Part shown: piece after piece, positions 45,334 to 57,181 of the stretch
Layout of the letters: every line of letters starts with the position of its first letter
Numbering within the stretch: the first letter of the stretch is position 1
DNA from: an uncultured Pseudomonadales bacterium
GTDB lineage: Bacteria > Pseudomonadota > Gammaproteobacteria > Pseudomonadales > Cellvibrionaceae
DNA: 64,000 bases
NCBI GenBank assembly: GCA_947489425.1
Contig: CANLDL010000005.1
Location: 154,361-218,360, forward strand
Reading direction: 5' to 3'
The notes under the pieces: model-generated
The model's database searches: none
Told to the model about the DNA's origin: nothing
What the model saw: only the letters and a program-made list of their open reading frames with translations
Made by a program: the position numbers and the translations under genes

Positions 45334-46131
45334 GGGTGCTCCTGAATAATATATCAATAATAAGAAAACTTTCTTCGAACAAAAACGACACACAATAACT
45401 CCTCAAGCAAGCTTGAAAAGCATTTATGTATAAATACGGTTATTTGCCAAAAATACAGAGGGGCAAAATACGAATCTTAAATTTTAAAATGTTTAATCGC
45501 GAAACCAGTTGTAGCGTTAAGTGATAAAGCAAGCAGGTATATCTACCAAAAAAATTAATGCCGTAAGCTGTATATTATAGCAATTTGTTCAGGGCAATGG
45601 TTAGTCACTTTTGAATAGTCGTTACAAATAGCCATTTTTTCTGTCTATATTTTATACATATGCTGTATTTTTTACTTAAAAATCAATTGTTTCTTATTTT
45701 GATCATGAGAGTAACTTTTTGGGCGAAATTTATCCTTTTGCCACATTTAAAACTAAATATGCATAAGATTTCATTTTTTTATACACTTTGGTTTGTGTTT
45801 TTATGTCTGTATCACTATAATTTTGCCGGTTTACGGGGCTGTTGTGGAAATTATTGATATTTAGTCTATGTTGTAAGAGATATCAATGATTCGTAAATGC
45901 CTACAGATAATATATTTGGCAATTTTTGTTTATTTATTAACCGCTAAGATTGCAACTTTTTGACTAGTTAAAATCACAAATAAATGTGGATGCATTATTG
46001 CTGGCTTTTAATATTTCCTTTATTACATTTTCTGTATTGAAGAATAAATTCTCGATCATTTTGAATGCATTAGCACGTCAAGATAATTATCAATCTCAAT
46101 TATTTTTAAGTTAACAGGTGGAGTAAAAACC
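45334..46131. promoter_or_regulatory. Long divergent intergenic region between gltA and sdhA, where sdhCD would be expected
   Basis: 798 bases holding both divergent promoters. In related gammaproteobacteria sdhC and sdhD fill this space; here I find no trace of them. The DNA is AT-rich with stops in all frames except for a 65-codon frame of unlikely composition (45660-45857) and the short candidate listed separately. GGTGGAG at 46117-46123 is the sdhA ribosome binding site. Confidence 0.6.
45886..45963 (+). CDS. Candidate 25-residue membrane peptide
   Basis: ATG 45886 opens MIRKCLQIIYLAIFVYLLTA and ends at TGA 45961-45963: a basic start and one hydrophobic helix, the typical form of small bacterial membrane proteins. 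AAGAGA lies about 9 bases upstream. Its place before sdhA may be chance, since the region is AT-rich. Confidence 0.28.
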   Translation: MIRKCLQIIYLAIFVYLLTAKIATF

Positions 46132-47901
46132 ATGACATCTATAAGAACCGTTTCTTTTGATGGCATTGTCGTTGGTGGTGGTGGCGCAGGTATGCGAGCT
46201 GCTTTGCAGATGGCGCAATCCGGATTTAAAACTGCTGTGATTACTAAAGTATTCCCAACGCGATCACATACCGTTTCTGCTCAAGGTGGTATCACCTGTT
46301 CTATTGCCAGTTCTGATCCCAATGATGATTGGCGCTGGCATATGTACGATACCGTTAAAGGCTCTGATTACATTGGTGACCAAGACGCTATCGAATACAT
46401 GTGTACCGTAGGGCCTGAGGCTATTTTTGAACTCGAGCATATGGGGCTCCCATTCTCACGTACCGAAAACGGCCGTATTTACCAGCGCCCATTTGGTGGT
46501 CAATCAAAAGACTTTGGTAATGGTGGACAGGCAGCTCGTACCTGTGCCGCAGCAGACCGTACTGGTCATGCGTTGTTGCATGCGCTTTACCAAAGCAATG
46601 TCAAACATAATACAGTCTTCTTTAACGAGTGGTTTGCAGTTGATCTAGTTAAAAACCAAGATGGGGTTGTAACAGGTGTTATTGCTATCAATATCGAAGA
46701 TGGCGAAGTCGTTCATATCAAATCTAAGGCAACCGTTTTTGCAACCGGTGGTGCAGGGCGCATTTATGCCTCTACGACTAATGCTCATATTAATACTGGC
46801 GATGGTATTGGTATGGCCTCTCGTGCAGGCTTTCCACTACAAGATATGGAAATGTGGCAGTTCCACCCAACCGGTATTCACGGTGCGGGTACATTGGTAA
46901 CTGAAGGTTGCCGTGGTGAAGGTGGCTATCTTATTAATAAAGATGGCGAGCGCTTTATGGAGCGTTATGCACCAAACGCTAAAGACCTTGCTGGTCGTGA
47001 TGTTGTTGCACGCTCTATGGTATTGGAAATGCTTGAAGGCCGTGGCTGTGGCGAAAATGGCGACCACGTTAAGCTTAAGCTCGACCACCTTGGTGAAGAA
47101 ACTCTCAATGCCCGTCTACCCGGTATTCTTGAACTATCGCGTACCTTTGCAGGCGTTGACCCAGTTAAAGAGCCTATTCCTGTTGTACCAACTTGTCACT
47201 ATATGATGGGTGGTATCCCAACCAATGTTGATGGTCAGGCGCTAACGCAAGTTGATGGTAAAGATAAGGTTATCGAAGGCTTTTATGCCTGTGGTGAAGC
47301 CGCTTGTGTATCAGTACACGGTGCTAACCGCCTAGGTGGTAACTCATTGCTTGATTTGGTTGTTTTTGGTCGTGCTTCTGGCTTGTTTATTGAAAAAGCC
47401 CTTAAAGAGGGTATTGACCATCGCGATGCTTCTGAGTCAGATATTGAAGCTGCAATGTCTCGCTTGAATAATCTTAATGCAAACACTGGTGGTGAATCTG
47501 CACCTAAACTGCGTGCAGAACTACAACAAGTCATGCAAAACCACTTTGGTGTATTCCGCCGTGGTGACTTTATGCAAGAAGGTGTTAAGAAATTAGCTGA
47601 TCTGCGTGAACGTATTGCTAATGTGACATTTGAAGATAAAAGTAACGCTTTTAATACAGCGCGTATCGAAGCGCTTGAGTTACAGAATTTGCTCGAAGTG
47701 GCTGAAGCGACGGCGATACCTGCCGAAATTCGTAAAGAATCACGTGGTGCTCATGCCCGTGATGACTTCCAAAAACGCGACGATGAAAACTGGTTATGTC
47801 ACTCGCTGTACTTCCCAGAAGATCAAAGTGTTGTTAAACGTGGTGTGAATTTTGAACCGGTAACGGTCGACACCTTTGAACCTAAAGATCGTACTTACTA
47901 A
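46132..47901 (+). CDS. sdhA: Succinate dehydrogenase flavoprotein subunit SdhA
   Basis: The 589-residue FAD subunit of complex II, which oxidises succinate to fumarate. The FAD loop is [16 protein letters not shown] (residues about 13-28), and covalent flavin attachment is expected at the His in [12 protein letters not shown]. The active-site blocks [11 protein letters not shown] and the RRGD region, and [16 protein letters not shown], are all present. It is the first gene of the cluster here, whereas sdhC is normally first. A strong ribosome binding site (GGTGGAG) precedes the ATG. It is followed 16 bases later by sdhB. Confidence 0.97.
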   Translation: MTSIRTVSFDGIVVGGGGAGMRAALQMAQSGFKTAVITKVFPTRSHTVSAQGGITCSIASSDPNDDWRWHMYDTVKGSDYIGDQDAIEYMCTVGPEAIFELEHMGLPFSRTENGRIYQRPFGGQSKDFGNGGQAARTCAAADRTGHALLHALYQSNVKHNTVFFNEWFAVDLVKNQDGVVTGVIAINIEDGEVVHIKSKATVFATGGAGRIYASTTNAHINTGDGIGMASRAGFPLQDMEMWQFHPTGIHGAGTLVTEGCRGEGGYLINKDGERFMERYAPNAKDLAGRDVVARSMVLEMLEGRGCGENGDHVKLKLDHLGEETLNARLPGILELSRTFAGVDPVKEPIPVVPTCHYMMGGIPTNVDGQALTQVDGKDKVIEGFYACGEAACVSVHGANRLGGNSLLDLVVFGRASGLFIEKALKEGIDHRDASESDIEAAMSRLNNLNANTGGESAPKLRAELQQVMQNHFGVFRRGDFMQEGVKKLADLRERIANVTFEDKSNAFNTARIEALELQNLLEVAEATAIPAEIRKESRGAHARDDFQKRDDENWLCHSLYFPEDQSVVKRGVNFEPVTVDTFEPKDRTY

Positions 47902-47917
47902 ATCGGGGAGATTGTAA

Positions 47918-48616
47918 ATGCTAAATGTAGAAATCTATCGCTATAATCCAGAAACCGATAAAGAGCCTTATATGAAGTCCTACCAAGTGGACACTAAAGG
48001 CCGAGATATTATGGTTCTTGATGTATTAGAAATGCTTAAAGCAGAAGATAATAGTCTATCTTATCGTCGCTCGTGCCGAGAGGGTGTGTGCGGATCCGAT
48101 GGCATGAACATTAATGGTAAAAATGGCCTGGCCTGTATTACACAATTATCTGAATGCGTTAAAAATAACAAGCTTATATTGAGACCATTACCAGGGTTGC
48201 CTGTTATTCGTGACCTTGTGATCGATATGGGTCAGTTTTATGATCAGTACCGTAAAATTGAACCATTCTTGCAAACTGATGAGCCTGTTGAAGGCCGCGA
48301 GCGTTTGCAATCTCCAGAAGATCGCGAAAAGCTTGATGGTCTTTATGAGTGTATTTTATGTGCTTGTTGCTCGACCAGTTGCCCATCTTTTTGGTGGAAC
48401 CCTGACAAGTTTATTGGCCCTGCCGGTTTATTACAGTCTTATCGCTTTTTAGCGGATAGCCGTGACACTGCGACAGCAGATCGCCTAAAAAATCTTAGTG
48501 ACCCTTTTAGTGTATTTCGCTGTCAAGGCATCCAAAATTGTGTATCAGTGTGCCCTAAAGGATTAAATCCAACTAAGGCAATTGGTCATATTCGCTCTAT
48601 GCTATTGTCACAATAG
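47918..48616 (+). CDS. sdhB: Succinate dehydrogenase iron-sulfur subunit SdhB
   Basis: A 232-residue Fe-S subunit linking SdhA to the membrane anchor. Ligands for [2Fe-2S] are in CREGVCGSDGMNINGKNGLA and the Cys that follows, for [4Fe-4S] in CILCACCSTSCPS, and for [3Fe-4S] in CQGIQNCVSVCPKG. GGGGAG precedes the ATG at 47918. Length is normal. A hairpin follows the stop codon. Confidence 0.97.
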   Translation: MLNVEIYRYNPETDKEPYMKSYQVDTKGRDIMVLDVLEMLKAEDNSLSYRRSCREGVCGSDGMNINGKNGLACITQLSECVKNNKLILRPLPGLPVIRDLVIDMGQFYDQYRKIEPFLQTDEPVEGRERLQSPEDREKLDGLYECILCACCSTSCPSFWWNPDKFIGPAGLLQSYRFLADSRDTATADRLKNLSDPFSVFRCQGIQNCVSVCPKGLNPTKAIGHIRSMLLSQ

Positions 48617-48865
48617 TCGATGTTTTGTTCTCCGTTATTTATGTGAATTTATAATAACGGAGAGCAATTATTCAAGCATTTTGGTATGACCAGTGAAGTT
48701 TTTGACGCTTACTCAGTGATAAACTGTCGATAGCAAAAGAACAACGCTAATAGAACATTTGTGTAAATTTTAGATGAGAGCTATGGTAATGATGAGGGTG
48801 CATTTGAACTGTTAAGAAGTAGAACTCAGCCTCTGGAATAGATAGAACCATATTGCTTAGCTAAA
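48617..48865. other. sdhB-sucA spacer with hairpin
   Basis: A stem formed by CTCCGTTAT (48630-48638) and ATAACGGAG (48654-48662) lies 13 bases after the sdhB stop. It has no good T-run, so it is more likely an RNA processing or stability element than a full terminator. The rest, about 200 bases, shows no gene and may contain a secondary promoter for sucA. Confidence 0.5.
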
Positions 48866-48919
48866 TTTATTAACAACAACAATATTATTAACAACAACAA
48901 TATTATTAACAACAACAGA
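48866..48919 (+). repeat. Three tandem 18-bp repeats in the sucA leader
   Basis: Three copies of ATTATTAACAACAACAAT: 48866-48883 (first base differs), 48884-48901 (exact) and 48902-48919 (last two bases differ). They stop 11 bases before the sucA start. They contain no G and would form an unstructured, A/C-rich 5' leader, which can enhance translation initiation. Repeat number could vary by slippage. Confidence 0.85.
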
Positions 48920-48930
48920 GAGAATCGTCC

Positions 48931-51768
48931 ATGCCCGATAGTATGGAACACCTGTGGAGTACCGCGCATATATCAGGCGGTAACGCAGTTTATGTAGAAG
49001 AATTGTATGATACTTATCTACATGACCCGAGCGCTATTCCTGAAGAATGGCGTGATTATTTCGACCAACTTCCACGAGTTGCTAGCTCAAGCGCTCAGGA
49101 TACCCCTCACTCGACAATTCAGGAACAGTTCAGGCTTTTAGCCAAGTATCGCCCGACTAATGGCGAATCGAACATTCCTGCACATGCTGCTGCGGCCAAT
49201 CATGACCAAAAGCAAATTAATGTCGCTCAGCTAATTCAGGCTTATCGCGCACGTGGCCATACCAAGGCTACACTTGATCCGCTGGGATTATCTAAACGCA
49301 ATTCTGGCGACTATTTACAACTTCATTACCATGGCCTTACGCCTGCAGACCTCGATTTGGTTTTTAATGCAAGCAATTTATTTTTTGGCTACGAGCAAGC
49401 ACCACTCAAAGATATTATCGCTGATCTTGAGGCGACTTATTGTGGCAATATTGGCGCGGAGCTTTTGCACATCAGCGATGCGGATGAATTTAAGTGGTTA
49501 CAGCAACGCTTAGAAAGCGCACGTTCCAAGCCAACTTATTCTAAAGAAGGTAAGTTACGCATATTACAACGCCTCAGTGCAGCTGAGGGTCTAGAAAAAC
49601 ATCTAGACAGTAAATATCCAGGGACCAAGCGCTTTGGTCTTGAAGGTGGCGAGAGTTTTATACCGCTACTCGATGGTTTAGTTAAGCGTGCTGGTACTTA
49701 TGGTGCGAAAGAAATTGTACTAGGTATGGCACACCGAGGCCGTCTTAATACATTAGTTAATATTTTTGGTAAGAATCCTGCCGACTTATTTGATGAGTTC
49801 GAAGGCAAAAAAATTATCGATACCTCGGGTGATGTTAAATATCACCAAGGGTTTTCGTCGAATGTGATGACACCAGGCGGCGAAGTGCACATCGCAATGG
49901 CATTTAATCCATCGCATCTAGAGATTGCAGCTCCTGTTGTTGTGGGCTCAGTACGTGCCCGCCAAGACCGTCGCAACGATCGTACCGGTGACTTAGTTGT
50001 CCCTATTAATATCCATGGTGATGCTGCCTTCTCTGGTCAAGGTGTTGTATTTGAGCTTTTGCAAATGTCGCAAACGCGTGCATATAAGACGGGCGGCTCT
50101 GTACATGTTGTTATTAACAATCAGGTTGGTTTTACGACAAACCACCCTGAAGACGCTCGTTCTACTCCTTATTGTACTGATGTTGCCAAGTTTGTTGGCG
50201 CACCTGTATTCCATGTTAATGGTGACGATCCTGAAGCTGTATTGTTTGTTACGCAATTGGCAATGGATTATCGCTATGAGTTCAAAAAAGATGTGGTGAT
50301 CGATTTAGTTTGCTACAGACGTCGTGGCCATAATGAGACTGATGAGCCTTCATCGACGCAACCATTGATGTATCAGGTCATCAAAAAACACAAGACAACA
50401 CGCACACTTTATGCTGAGCGCTTGGTTAATGAGGGCGTATTAACAAAAGAAGAAGAAGCAGCAGTTGCCACGGATTATCGTGCTGCTCTCGATCGTGGCG
50501 ACCACGTTGCTGATGGTCTTGTGAGCGAGCCTGATAAATCACTATTTGTAAACTGGGTGCCTTATTTGGGGCACGACTGGAATGATCCAGCTGATACCAG
50601 CATCGAGTTGAAAAAACTGCAGCAATTGGCCCATAAAGCTTGCGAGGTGCCCGACGGTGTTCAAGTGCAACGTCAGGTGCAAAAAATTTATGAAGATCGT
50701 CGTAAAATGGCCAGTGGCTCGCTACCGATTAATTGGGGTATGGCTGAGACATTGGCCTACGCTACTTTGATCGAAGGTGGTGCGGGCATTCGCCTTACAG
50801 GGCAAGATGTCGGCCGTGGTACTTTTTCACATCGTCATGCGGTGATTCATAATCAAAAAGATGGCAGCCGCTATATGCCGCTATCTAATTTATTTGAAGG
50901 TCAGCGCAACCTTCACTTACATGATTCGCTTTTATCTGAAGAAGCAGTATTGGCCTTCGAGTATGGCTATGCCTCTACCAAGCCCGATACTCTAGTGATT
51001 TGGGAAGCACAATTTGGCGATTTTGCCAATGGTGCTCAGGTAGTGATTGACCAATTTATTACCAGTGGTGAGCACAAATGGGGTCGTTTATGCGGCTTAA
51101 CCATGCTATTACCACATGGTTATGAAGGGCAGGGGCCGGAGCATTCCTCTGCACGTCTTGAGCGCTATATGCAAATGTGTGCCGAGCATAATATTCAAAT
51201 TTGTATTCCAACGACACCGGCGCAGATATTCCATATTTTACGTAGGCAAGTTATCCGACCAATGCGTCGCCCATTAATTATTATGAGCCCTAAGTGGATC
51301 TTACGTCACAAGCTTGCTACCTCTTCTCTTGAAGAGTTGGCCGACGGTAAATTCCATAATGTGATGTGTGAACATGATGTTAAACCGGCTAAAGCCAAAA
51401 AAGTGGTTATTTGCAGTGGTAAGGTTTATTACCATTTGCTTGAGGCGCGTATGGAGTCTGGTCAAGACGATGTTGCACTGATTCGACTTGAGCAACTTTA
51501 CCCATTCCCGAAAGCTGAGTTACTCGAAGCGCTGGCACCTTTCAAAAAGGTAAAAGAAGTTGTTTGGTGTCAGGAAGAGCCAAGAAATCAGGGTGCTTGG
51601 TTCCAAATTAAACACCGTTTGGAAGATGCACTATCGGAAACACACCCCAAGGTTGATTTAGCTTATGTAGGGCGGATTTCTTCTGCTGCACCTGCGTGTG
51701 GCTATATGTCACTACACCTTGAAGAGCAAAAACAATTTATTGACGAGGCATTAAACGTTAATAAATAA
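48931..51768 (+). CDS. sucA: 2-oxoglutarate dehydrogenase E1 component SucA
   Basis: A 945-residue thiamine-diphosphate-dependent E1o, decarboxylating 2-oxoglutarate and succinylating the E2 lipoyl arm. The N-terminus has the E2-binding segment and DPSAIPEEWRDYFDQLP. The ThDP motif is NIHGDAAFSGQGVVFELLQM with later INNQVGFTTN, and the transketolase-like C-terminal part has GHEGQGPEHSSARLERY-like residues (YEGQGPEHSSARLERYMQM). Length is normal. AGAGAG upstream of ATG 48931 is the ribosome binding site, directly after the tandem repeats. Confidence 0.96.
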   Translation: MPDSMEHLWSTAHISGGNAVYVEELYDTYLHDPSAIPEEWRDYFDQLPRVASSSAQDTPHSTIQEQFRLLAKYRPTNGESNIPAHAAAANHDQKQINVAQLIQAYRARGHTKATLDPLGLSKRNSGDYLQLHYHGLTPADLDLVFNASNLFFGYEQAPLKDIIADLEATYCGNIGAELLHISDADEFKWLQQRLESARSKPTYSKEGKLRILQRLSAAEGLEKHLDSKYPGTKRFGLEGGESFIPLLDGLVKRAGTYGAKEIVLGMAHRGRLNTLVNIFGKNPADLFDEFEGKKIIDTSGDVKYHQGFSSNVMTPGGEVHIAMAFNPSHLEIAAPVVVGSVRARQDRRNDRTGDLVVPINIHGDAAFSGQGVVFELLQMSQTRAYKTGGSVHVVINNQVGFTTNHPEDARSTPYCTDVAKFVGAPVFHVNGDDPEAVLFVTQLAMDYRYEFKKDVVIDLVCYRRRGHNETDEPSSTQPLMYQVIKKHKTTRTLYAERLVNEGVLTKEEEAAVATDYRAALDRGDHVADGLVSEPDKSLFVNWVPYLGHDWNDPADTSIELKKLQQLAHKACEVPDGVQVQRQVQKIYEDRRKMASGSLPINWGMAETLAYATLIEGGAGIRLTGQDVGRGTFSHRHAVIHNQKDGSRYMPLSNLFEGQRNLHLHDSLLSEEAVLAFEYGYASTKPDTLVIWEAQFGDFANGAQVVIDQFITSGEHKWGRLCGLTMLLPHGYEGQGPEHSSARLERYMQMCAEHNIQICIPTTPAQIFHILRRQVIRPMRRPLIIMSPKWILRHKLATSSLEELADGKFHNVMCEHDVKPAKAKKVVICSGKVYYHLLEARMESGQDDVALIRLEQLYPFPKAELLEALAPFKKVKEVVWCQEEPRNQGAWFQIKHRLEDALSETHPKVDLAYVGRISSAAPACGYMSLHLEEQKQFIDEALNVNK

Positions 51769-51773
51769 ATTTG

Positions 51774-51800
51774 AAAGCTCTATAAGTATAGAGCTTTTAT
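51774..51800 (+). terminator. Terminator-like hairpin between sucA and sucB
   Basis: AAAGCTCTATA (51774-51784) and TATAGAGCTTT (51787-51797) are perfect inverse complements, followed by TTAT. The position inside an operon whose genes must be co-expressed suggests partial termination or 3'-end protection, not a full stop. Confidence 0.6.
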
Positions 51801-51858
51801 CTAATAGGCGCGTTGCTAGAGCGATGCGTTATTAATAGAACCCAAAGGATACAAAAGA

Positions 51859-53382
51859 ATGGCAACTGAAATCAAAGCACCAACTTTTCCTGAGTCAGTT
51901 CAAGATGGCACCGTTGCCACTTGGCATAAAAACGCTGGCGAGGCCGTTAGCCGTGATGAATTAATCGTTGAGATTGAAACCGATAAAGTCGTTTTAGAAG
52001 TGGTTGCACCCGCTGATGGTGTGCTATCCGAAATCGTCAAGCAAGAAGGCGATACAATCTTAAGTAATGAGGTGCTGGCCTTTATTGGTGAAGGTTCATC
52101 TAGTGAAGCAGCAGCTGCGCCTGTTGCAGCAAGTGCACCGGCTGCTAAATCGTCGGGTGCCTCGGTTGAAATTAAAACCCCTACATTCCCAGAATCGGTA
52201 CAAGACGGTACTGTTGCCTCTTGGCATAAAGCGACTGGCGAAGCTGTTACACGCGATGAGCTTATCGTTGAGATTGAGACCGATAAAGTTGTATTAGAAG
52301 TCGTTGCGCCTGCTGATGGTGTAATGGGAGAGATTGTTAAGGGTGAGGGCGATACTGTATTAAGTGGTGAGGTTATTGCTCATGTACTTGAGGGTGCATC
52401 AACTACTGCAGCACCAGCGGCGGCCGAAAGTGCAGCTACAAGCAGTACTAGTGATGATGCCGACTCTGTTGCAAGCCCATCGGCACGTAAATTAGCTGCT
52501 GAGAAAGGCCTCGACTTAGCTGCTATTAAAGGTTCTGGCCGAGGTGGCTTGATCACCAAAGAAGATGTTGAAAATGCTGGGAAGGCACCGGTTGCACCTG
52601 CTCCGGCCGCTTCTAAGGCAGCAGCGCCTGCTGCACCCAAAGCAGTTACATCTGCTCCAGCGCTTGCCGGTCAAGGTGGGCGTGTAGAAAAACGTGTGCC
52701 CATGACACGTTTACGTAAACGTATTGCTGAGCGCTTATTACAGGCAACATCGACGACTGCCATGCTGACTACGTTTAACGAAGTGAACATGCAGCCAGTT
52801 ATGGACCTGCGTAAAAAGTACAAAGACCAATTTGAAAAAACGCATAACGGTACTCGCTTAGGTTTTATGGGCTTCTTTGTAAAAGCAGCGGTAGAGGCAC
52901 TTAAACGGTATCCAGCAGTTAATGCATCAATTGATGGTGACGATGTTGTCTATCACGGTTATCAGGATATTGGTGTTGCGGTATCGACTGAAAAAGGACT
53001 TGTTGTACCTGTACTTCGCAATGCCGAAAATATGGGGCTTGCCGATGTTGAGTCGGGTATTCGCGACTTTGGTTTACGCGCACGTGATGGCAAATTAGGT
53101 ATTGATGAGATGACCGGTGGTACGTTTACCATTACTAATGGTGGCGTATTTGGCTCATTATTATCAACGCCAATTCTTAACCCACCACAAACAGCCATCT
53201 TGGGTATGCACAAAATACAAGAGCGCCCTATGGCCGTTAATGGTCAGGTGGTCATCCAACCTATTATGTATTTAGCGCTCTCTTATGATCACCGTATGGT
53301 TGATGGTAAAGAAGCGGTGCAGTTCTTAGTAGCGATTAAAGATTTATTAGAAGATCCAGCGCGTATTTTATTGGAAATCTAA
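51859..53382 (+). CDS. sucB: 2-oxoglutarate dehydrogenase E2 (dihydrolipoyl succinyltransferase) with two lipoyl domains
   Basis: A 507-residue E2o, about 100 residues longer than usual. There are two lipoyl domains (residues about 3-76 and 104-178), each with the lipoyl-lysine context ETDKVVLEV, joined by an Ala/Pro linker. A peripheral-subunit-binding domain (about 208-245, [16 protein letters not shown]) and the succinyltransferase core (about 275-507, active-site [15 protein letters not shown]) follow. E. coli and Pseudomonas SucB have one lipoyl domain. The two domains are highly alike at protein and DNA level, suggesting tandem duplication. PFAM-type core and neighbours make it SucB, not AceF. 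Confidence 0.96.
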   Translation: MATEIKAPTFPESVQDGTVATWHKNAGEAVSRDELIVEIETDKVVLEVVAPADGVLSEIVKQEGDTILSNEVLAFIGEGSSSEAAAAPVAASAPAAKSSGASVEIKTPTFPESVQDGTVASWHKATGEAVTRDELIVEIETDKVVLEVVAPADGVMGEIVKGEGDTVLSGEVIAHVLEGASTTAAPAAAESAATSSTSDDADSVASPSARKLAAEKGLDLAAIKGSGRGGLITKEDVENAGKAPVAPAPAASKAAAPAAPKAVTSAPALAGQGGRVEKRVPMTRLRKRIAERLLQATSTTAMLTTFNEVNMQPVMDLRKKYKDQFEKTHNGTRLGFMGFFVKAAVEALKRYPAVNASIDGDDVVYHGYQDIGVAVSTEKGLVVPVLRNAENMGLADVESGIRDFGLRARDGKLGIDEMTGGTFTITNGGVFGSLLSTPILNPPQTAILGMHKIQERPMAVNGQVVIQPIMYLALSYDHRMVDGKEAVQFLVAIKDLLEDPARILLEI

Positions 53383-53433
53383 TAGTTGTAAAAATTAAGA
53401 CATAAAGTGTGGGAGTACTACTCTTGCACTTAA

Positions 53434-54927
<1,494 letters not shown>

Positions 54928-55056
54928 CTACGATTAATATTTTTAGTCCGGTTTATCAATAATGAATAAATGAATCATGCTTAACGTGATTAATTTATTT
55001 TTTTTAAATCCTGTTTCTGGTGGTTTTATCACAGAAACTCAAATATGGAACATATT

Positions 55057-56223
55057 ATGAATTTGCATGAGTATCAGGCAAAACAACTATTTGCTGAATA
55101 CGGTTTGCCAGTATCAACAGGTGTTGCGGCCGCAACAGTAGAAGAAGCTGTTGCAGCAACTGACACTATTGGTGGCGATAAATGGGTTGTTAAAGCTCAA
55201 GTACACGCTGGTGGTCGTGGTAAAGCGGGTGGCGTAAAATTAGTTAGCTCAAAAGAAGAAGTGAAAGAATTCGCTGAGTCTTGGTTGGGTAAAAACTTAG
55301 TCACCTATCAAACAGACGAAAATGGTCAGCCTGTTAGCCGTATTCTTGTTGAGACCTGTACTGATATTGATCAAGAATTGTATCTTGGTGCGGTTGTCGA
55401 CCGCGCAACTCGCAGTATTGTGTTTATGGCATCGACCGAAGGCGGTGTTGAGATTGAAAAAGTCGCCGAAGAAACTCCAGATAAAATCCTAAAAGCGATC
55501 ATTGACCCTCTAGTAGGCCCTCAGCCTTATCAAGGTCGCGAGCTAGCATTCAAATTGGGTTTAAACCCAACGCAAGTGAAGCAATTTACCAAAATCTTTT
55601 TAGGCCTTGCCAAAATGTTTGAAGATTTTGATTTCGCACTACTAGAAATCAACCCACTGGTTATTACTGAGCAGGGCGATCTTCATTGCCTAGACGGTAA
55701 AATTAATATTGATGGCAATGCATTGTATCGCCAACCAAAAATTCGCGAAATGCACGATCCTTCGCAGGAAGATGAGCGTGAAGCACATGCGGCATCTTTT
55801 GAACTTAACTATGTTGCCCTAGATGGTAATGTAGGTTGTATGGTTAATGGTGCTGGTCTTGCTATGGGTACTATGGATATTGTAAATATCCATGGCGGCA
55901 AACCTGCCAACTTCCTTGATGTAGGTGGTGGTGCAACTAAAGAGCGTGTTATTGAAGCCTTTAAACTAATTTTGTCAGATACTAATGTTAAAGCTGTATT
56001 GGTTAATATTTTTGGCGGTATCGTGCGTTGCGATATGATCGCCGAAGGTATCATTGGTGCTGTTGAAGAAGTTGGTGTTGAAGTACCTGTCGTTGTTCGC
56101 CTCGAAGGTACTAATGCAGATGCGGGTAAAAAATTACTAGATGCGAGCACGCTTAACCTTGTTGGCGCTACATCATTAACAGACGCAGCTCAAAAAGTTG
56201 TTGCTGCTGCGGAGGGCAAATAA
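55057..56223 (+). CDS. sucC: Succinyl-CoA synthetase beta subunit SucC
   Basis: A 388-residue subunit, the same length as the E. coli protein when started at ATG 55057 ([16 protein letters not shown]). GGAAC is seven bases upstream, and the alternative ATG at 55045 would add four residues. It has an ATP-grasp nucleotide domain ([15 protein letters not shown]) and a C-terminal CoA-ligase domain ([33 protein letters not shown]). With SucD it makes succinate, ATP or GTP from succinyl-CoA. The stop codon overlaps the sucD start by one base. Confidence 0.97.
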   Translation: MNLHEYQAKQLFAEYGLPVSTGVAAATVEEAVAATDTIGGDKWVVKAQVHAGGRGKAGGVKLVSSKEEVKEFAESWLGKNLVTYQTDENGQPVSRILVETCTDIDQELYLGAVVDRATRSIVFMASTEGGVEIEKVAEETPDKILKAIIDPLVGPQPYQGRELAFKLGLNPTQVKQFTKIFLGLAKMFEDFDFALLEINPLVITEQGDLHCLDGKINIDGNALYRQPKIREMHDPSQEDEREAHAASFELNYVALDGNVGCMVNGAGLAMGTMDIVNIHGGKPANFLDVGGGATKERVIEAFKLILSDTNVKAVLVNIFGGIVRCDMIAEGIIGAVEEVGVEVPVVVRLEGTNADAGKKLLDASTLNLVGATSLTDAAQKVVAAAEGK

Positions 56224-57095
56224 TGTCTATTTTAATCGATAAAAATACTAAAGTTATTTGCCAAGGTTTTACTGGCTCTAACGGTACGTTTCACTCTGAG
56301 CAAGCGATCGAATACGGTACGCAAATGGTGGGTGGTGTAACACCTGGTAAAGGTGGTACAACACATTTAGGTTTACCTGTTTTTAATACAGTAAAAGAAG
56401 CCGTAGAAGCTACCGGCGCAACAGCAACTGTTATTTATGTACCTGCACCGTTTTGTAAAGATTCTATCATCGAAGCAGCTGATGCTGGCCTTGAATTAAT
56501 TATTACCATTACCGAAGGTATACCTACACTCGATATGTTGGTGGCTAAGGAATACGTTGATAAAAAAGGCTCACGTATGATCGGCCCTAACTGTCCAGGG
56601 GTCATCACTCCAGGCGAGTGTAAAATTGGTATCATGCCTGGTCATATTCATTTACCTGGCAAAGTGGGCGTTATCTCACGCTCTGGTACTTTGACCTATG
56701 AAGCCGTTAAACAAACGACTGATTATGGTTTTGGTCAGTCGACTTGTGTGGGTATTGGTGGTGATCCGATCCCTGGTTCTAACTTTATCGATATATTGGC
56801 TATGTTTCAGGAAGATCCTGCAACTGAAGCGATTGTTATGATTGGCGAGATTGGCGGTACTGCAGAAGAAGAAGCTGCTGCCTTTATTAAAGCCAATGTG
56901 ACTAAGCCTGTTGTTTCTTATATTGCTGGCGTGACTGCACCTGCAGGTAAGCGTATGGGGCATGCTGGTGCTATTATTTCTGGTGGTAAAGGTACTGCTG
57001 ATGAAAAGTTTGCTGCACTAGAAGATGCGGGTGTTAAAACGGTTCGTAGCCTTGCCGATATTGGTAGTGCTTTAAAAGAAATTACTGGTTGGTAA
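56223..57095 (+). CDS. sucD: Succinyl-CoA synthetase alpha subunit SucD
   Basis: A 290-residue subunit with an N-terminal CoA-binding Rossmann domain ([20 protein letters not shown]), [16 protein letters not shown], and the phosphohistidine loop near the C-terminus ([17 protein letters not shown], His in GHAG). ATG 56223 overlaps the TAA of sucC (TAATG), which indicates translational coupling. It is normally the last gene of the cluster; here sdhC follows 86 bases later. Confidence 0.97.
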   Translation: MSILIDKNTKVICQGFTGSNGTFHSEQAIEYGTQMVGGVTPGKGGTTHLGLPVFNTVKEAVEATGATATVIYVPAPFCKDSIIEAADAGLELIITITEGIPTLDMLVAKEYVDKKGSRMIGPNCPGVITPGECKIGIMPGHIHLPGKVGVISRSGTLTYEAVKQTTDYGFGQSTCVGIGGDPIPGSNFIDILAMFQEDPATEAIVMIGEIGGTAEEEAAAFIKANVTKPVVSYIAGVTAPAGKRMGHAGAIISGGKGTADEKFAALEDAGVKTVRSLADIGSALKEITGW

Positions 57096-57103
57096 AAAAA
57101 ATT

Positions 57104-57155
57104 GCATAATACCTGTTAATGACTACATAACAGGGGTAACTATCAGGTATTATGC
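57104..57155 (+). promoter_or_regulatory. Stem-loop with alternative pairing between sucD and sdhC
   Basis: GCATAATACCTG (57104-57115) is exactly complementary to CAGGTATTATGC (57144-57155). Within it, CTGTTA (57113-57118) can instead pair with TAACAG (about 57128-57133). The two hairpins share bases and exclude each other, the form of an attenuator or RNA switch. It occupies the junction of the displaced sdhCD pair. Confidence 0.55.
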
Positions 57156-57181
57156 GCCCCTAGATTTATTGGAGAAAGAAA

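Noticed and set aside
45660..45857. 65-codon frame in the gltA-sdhA gap, checked as a possible sdhC remnant
   Set aside because: No resemblance to SdhC or SdhD, and its hydrophobicity follows from T-rich DNA.
46082..46104. Fur-box-like sequence (GATAATTATC and following bases) upstream of sdhA
   Set aside because: Only part of the 19-bp consensus is matched, and AT-rich DNA gives such partial matches often.
51802..51838. Imperfect palindrome TAATAGGCGCG...GCGTTATTA before sucB, resembling an attC
   Set aside because: Arms pair poorly, no cassette gene is attached, and it lies in a core operon.
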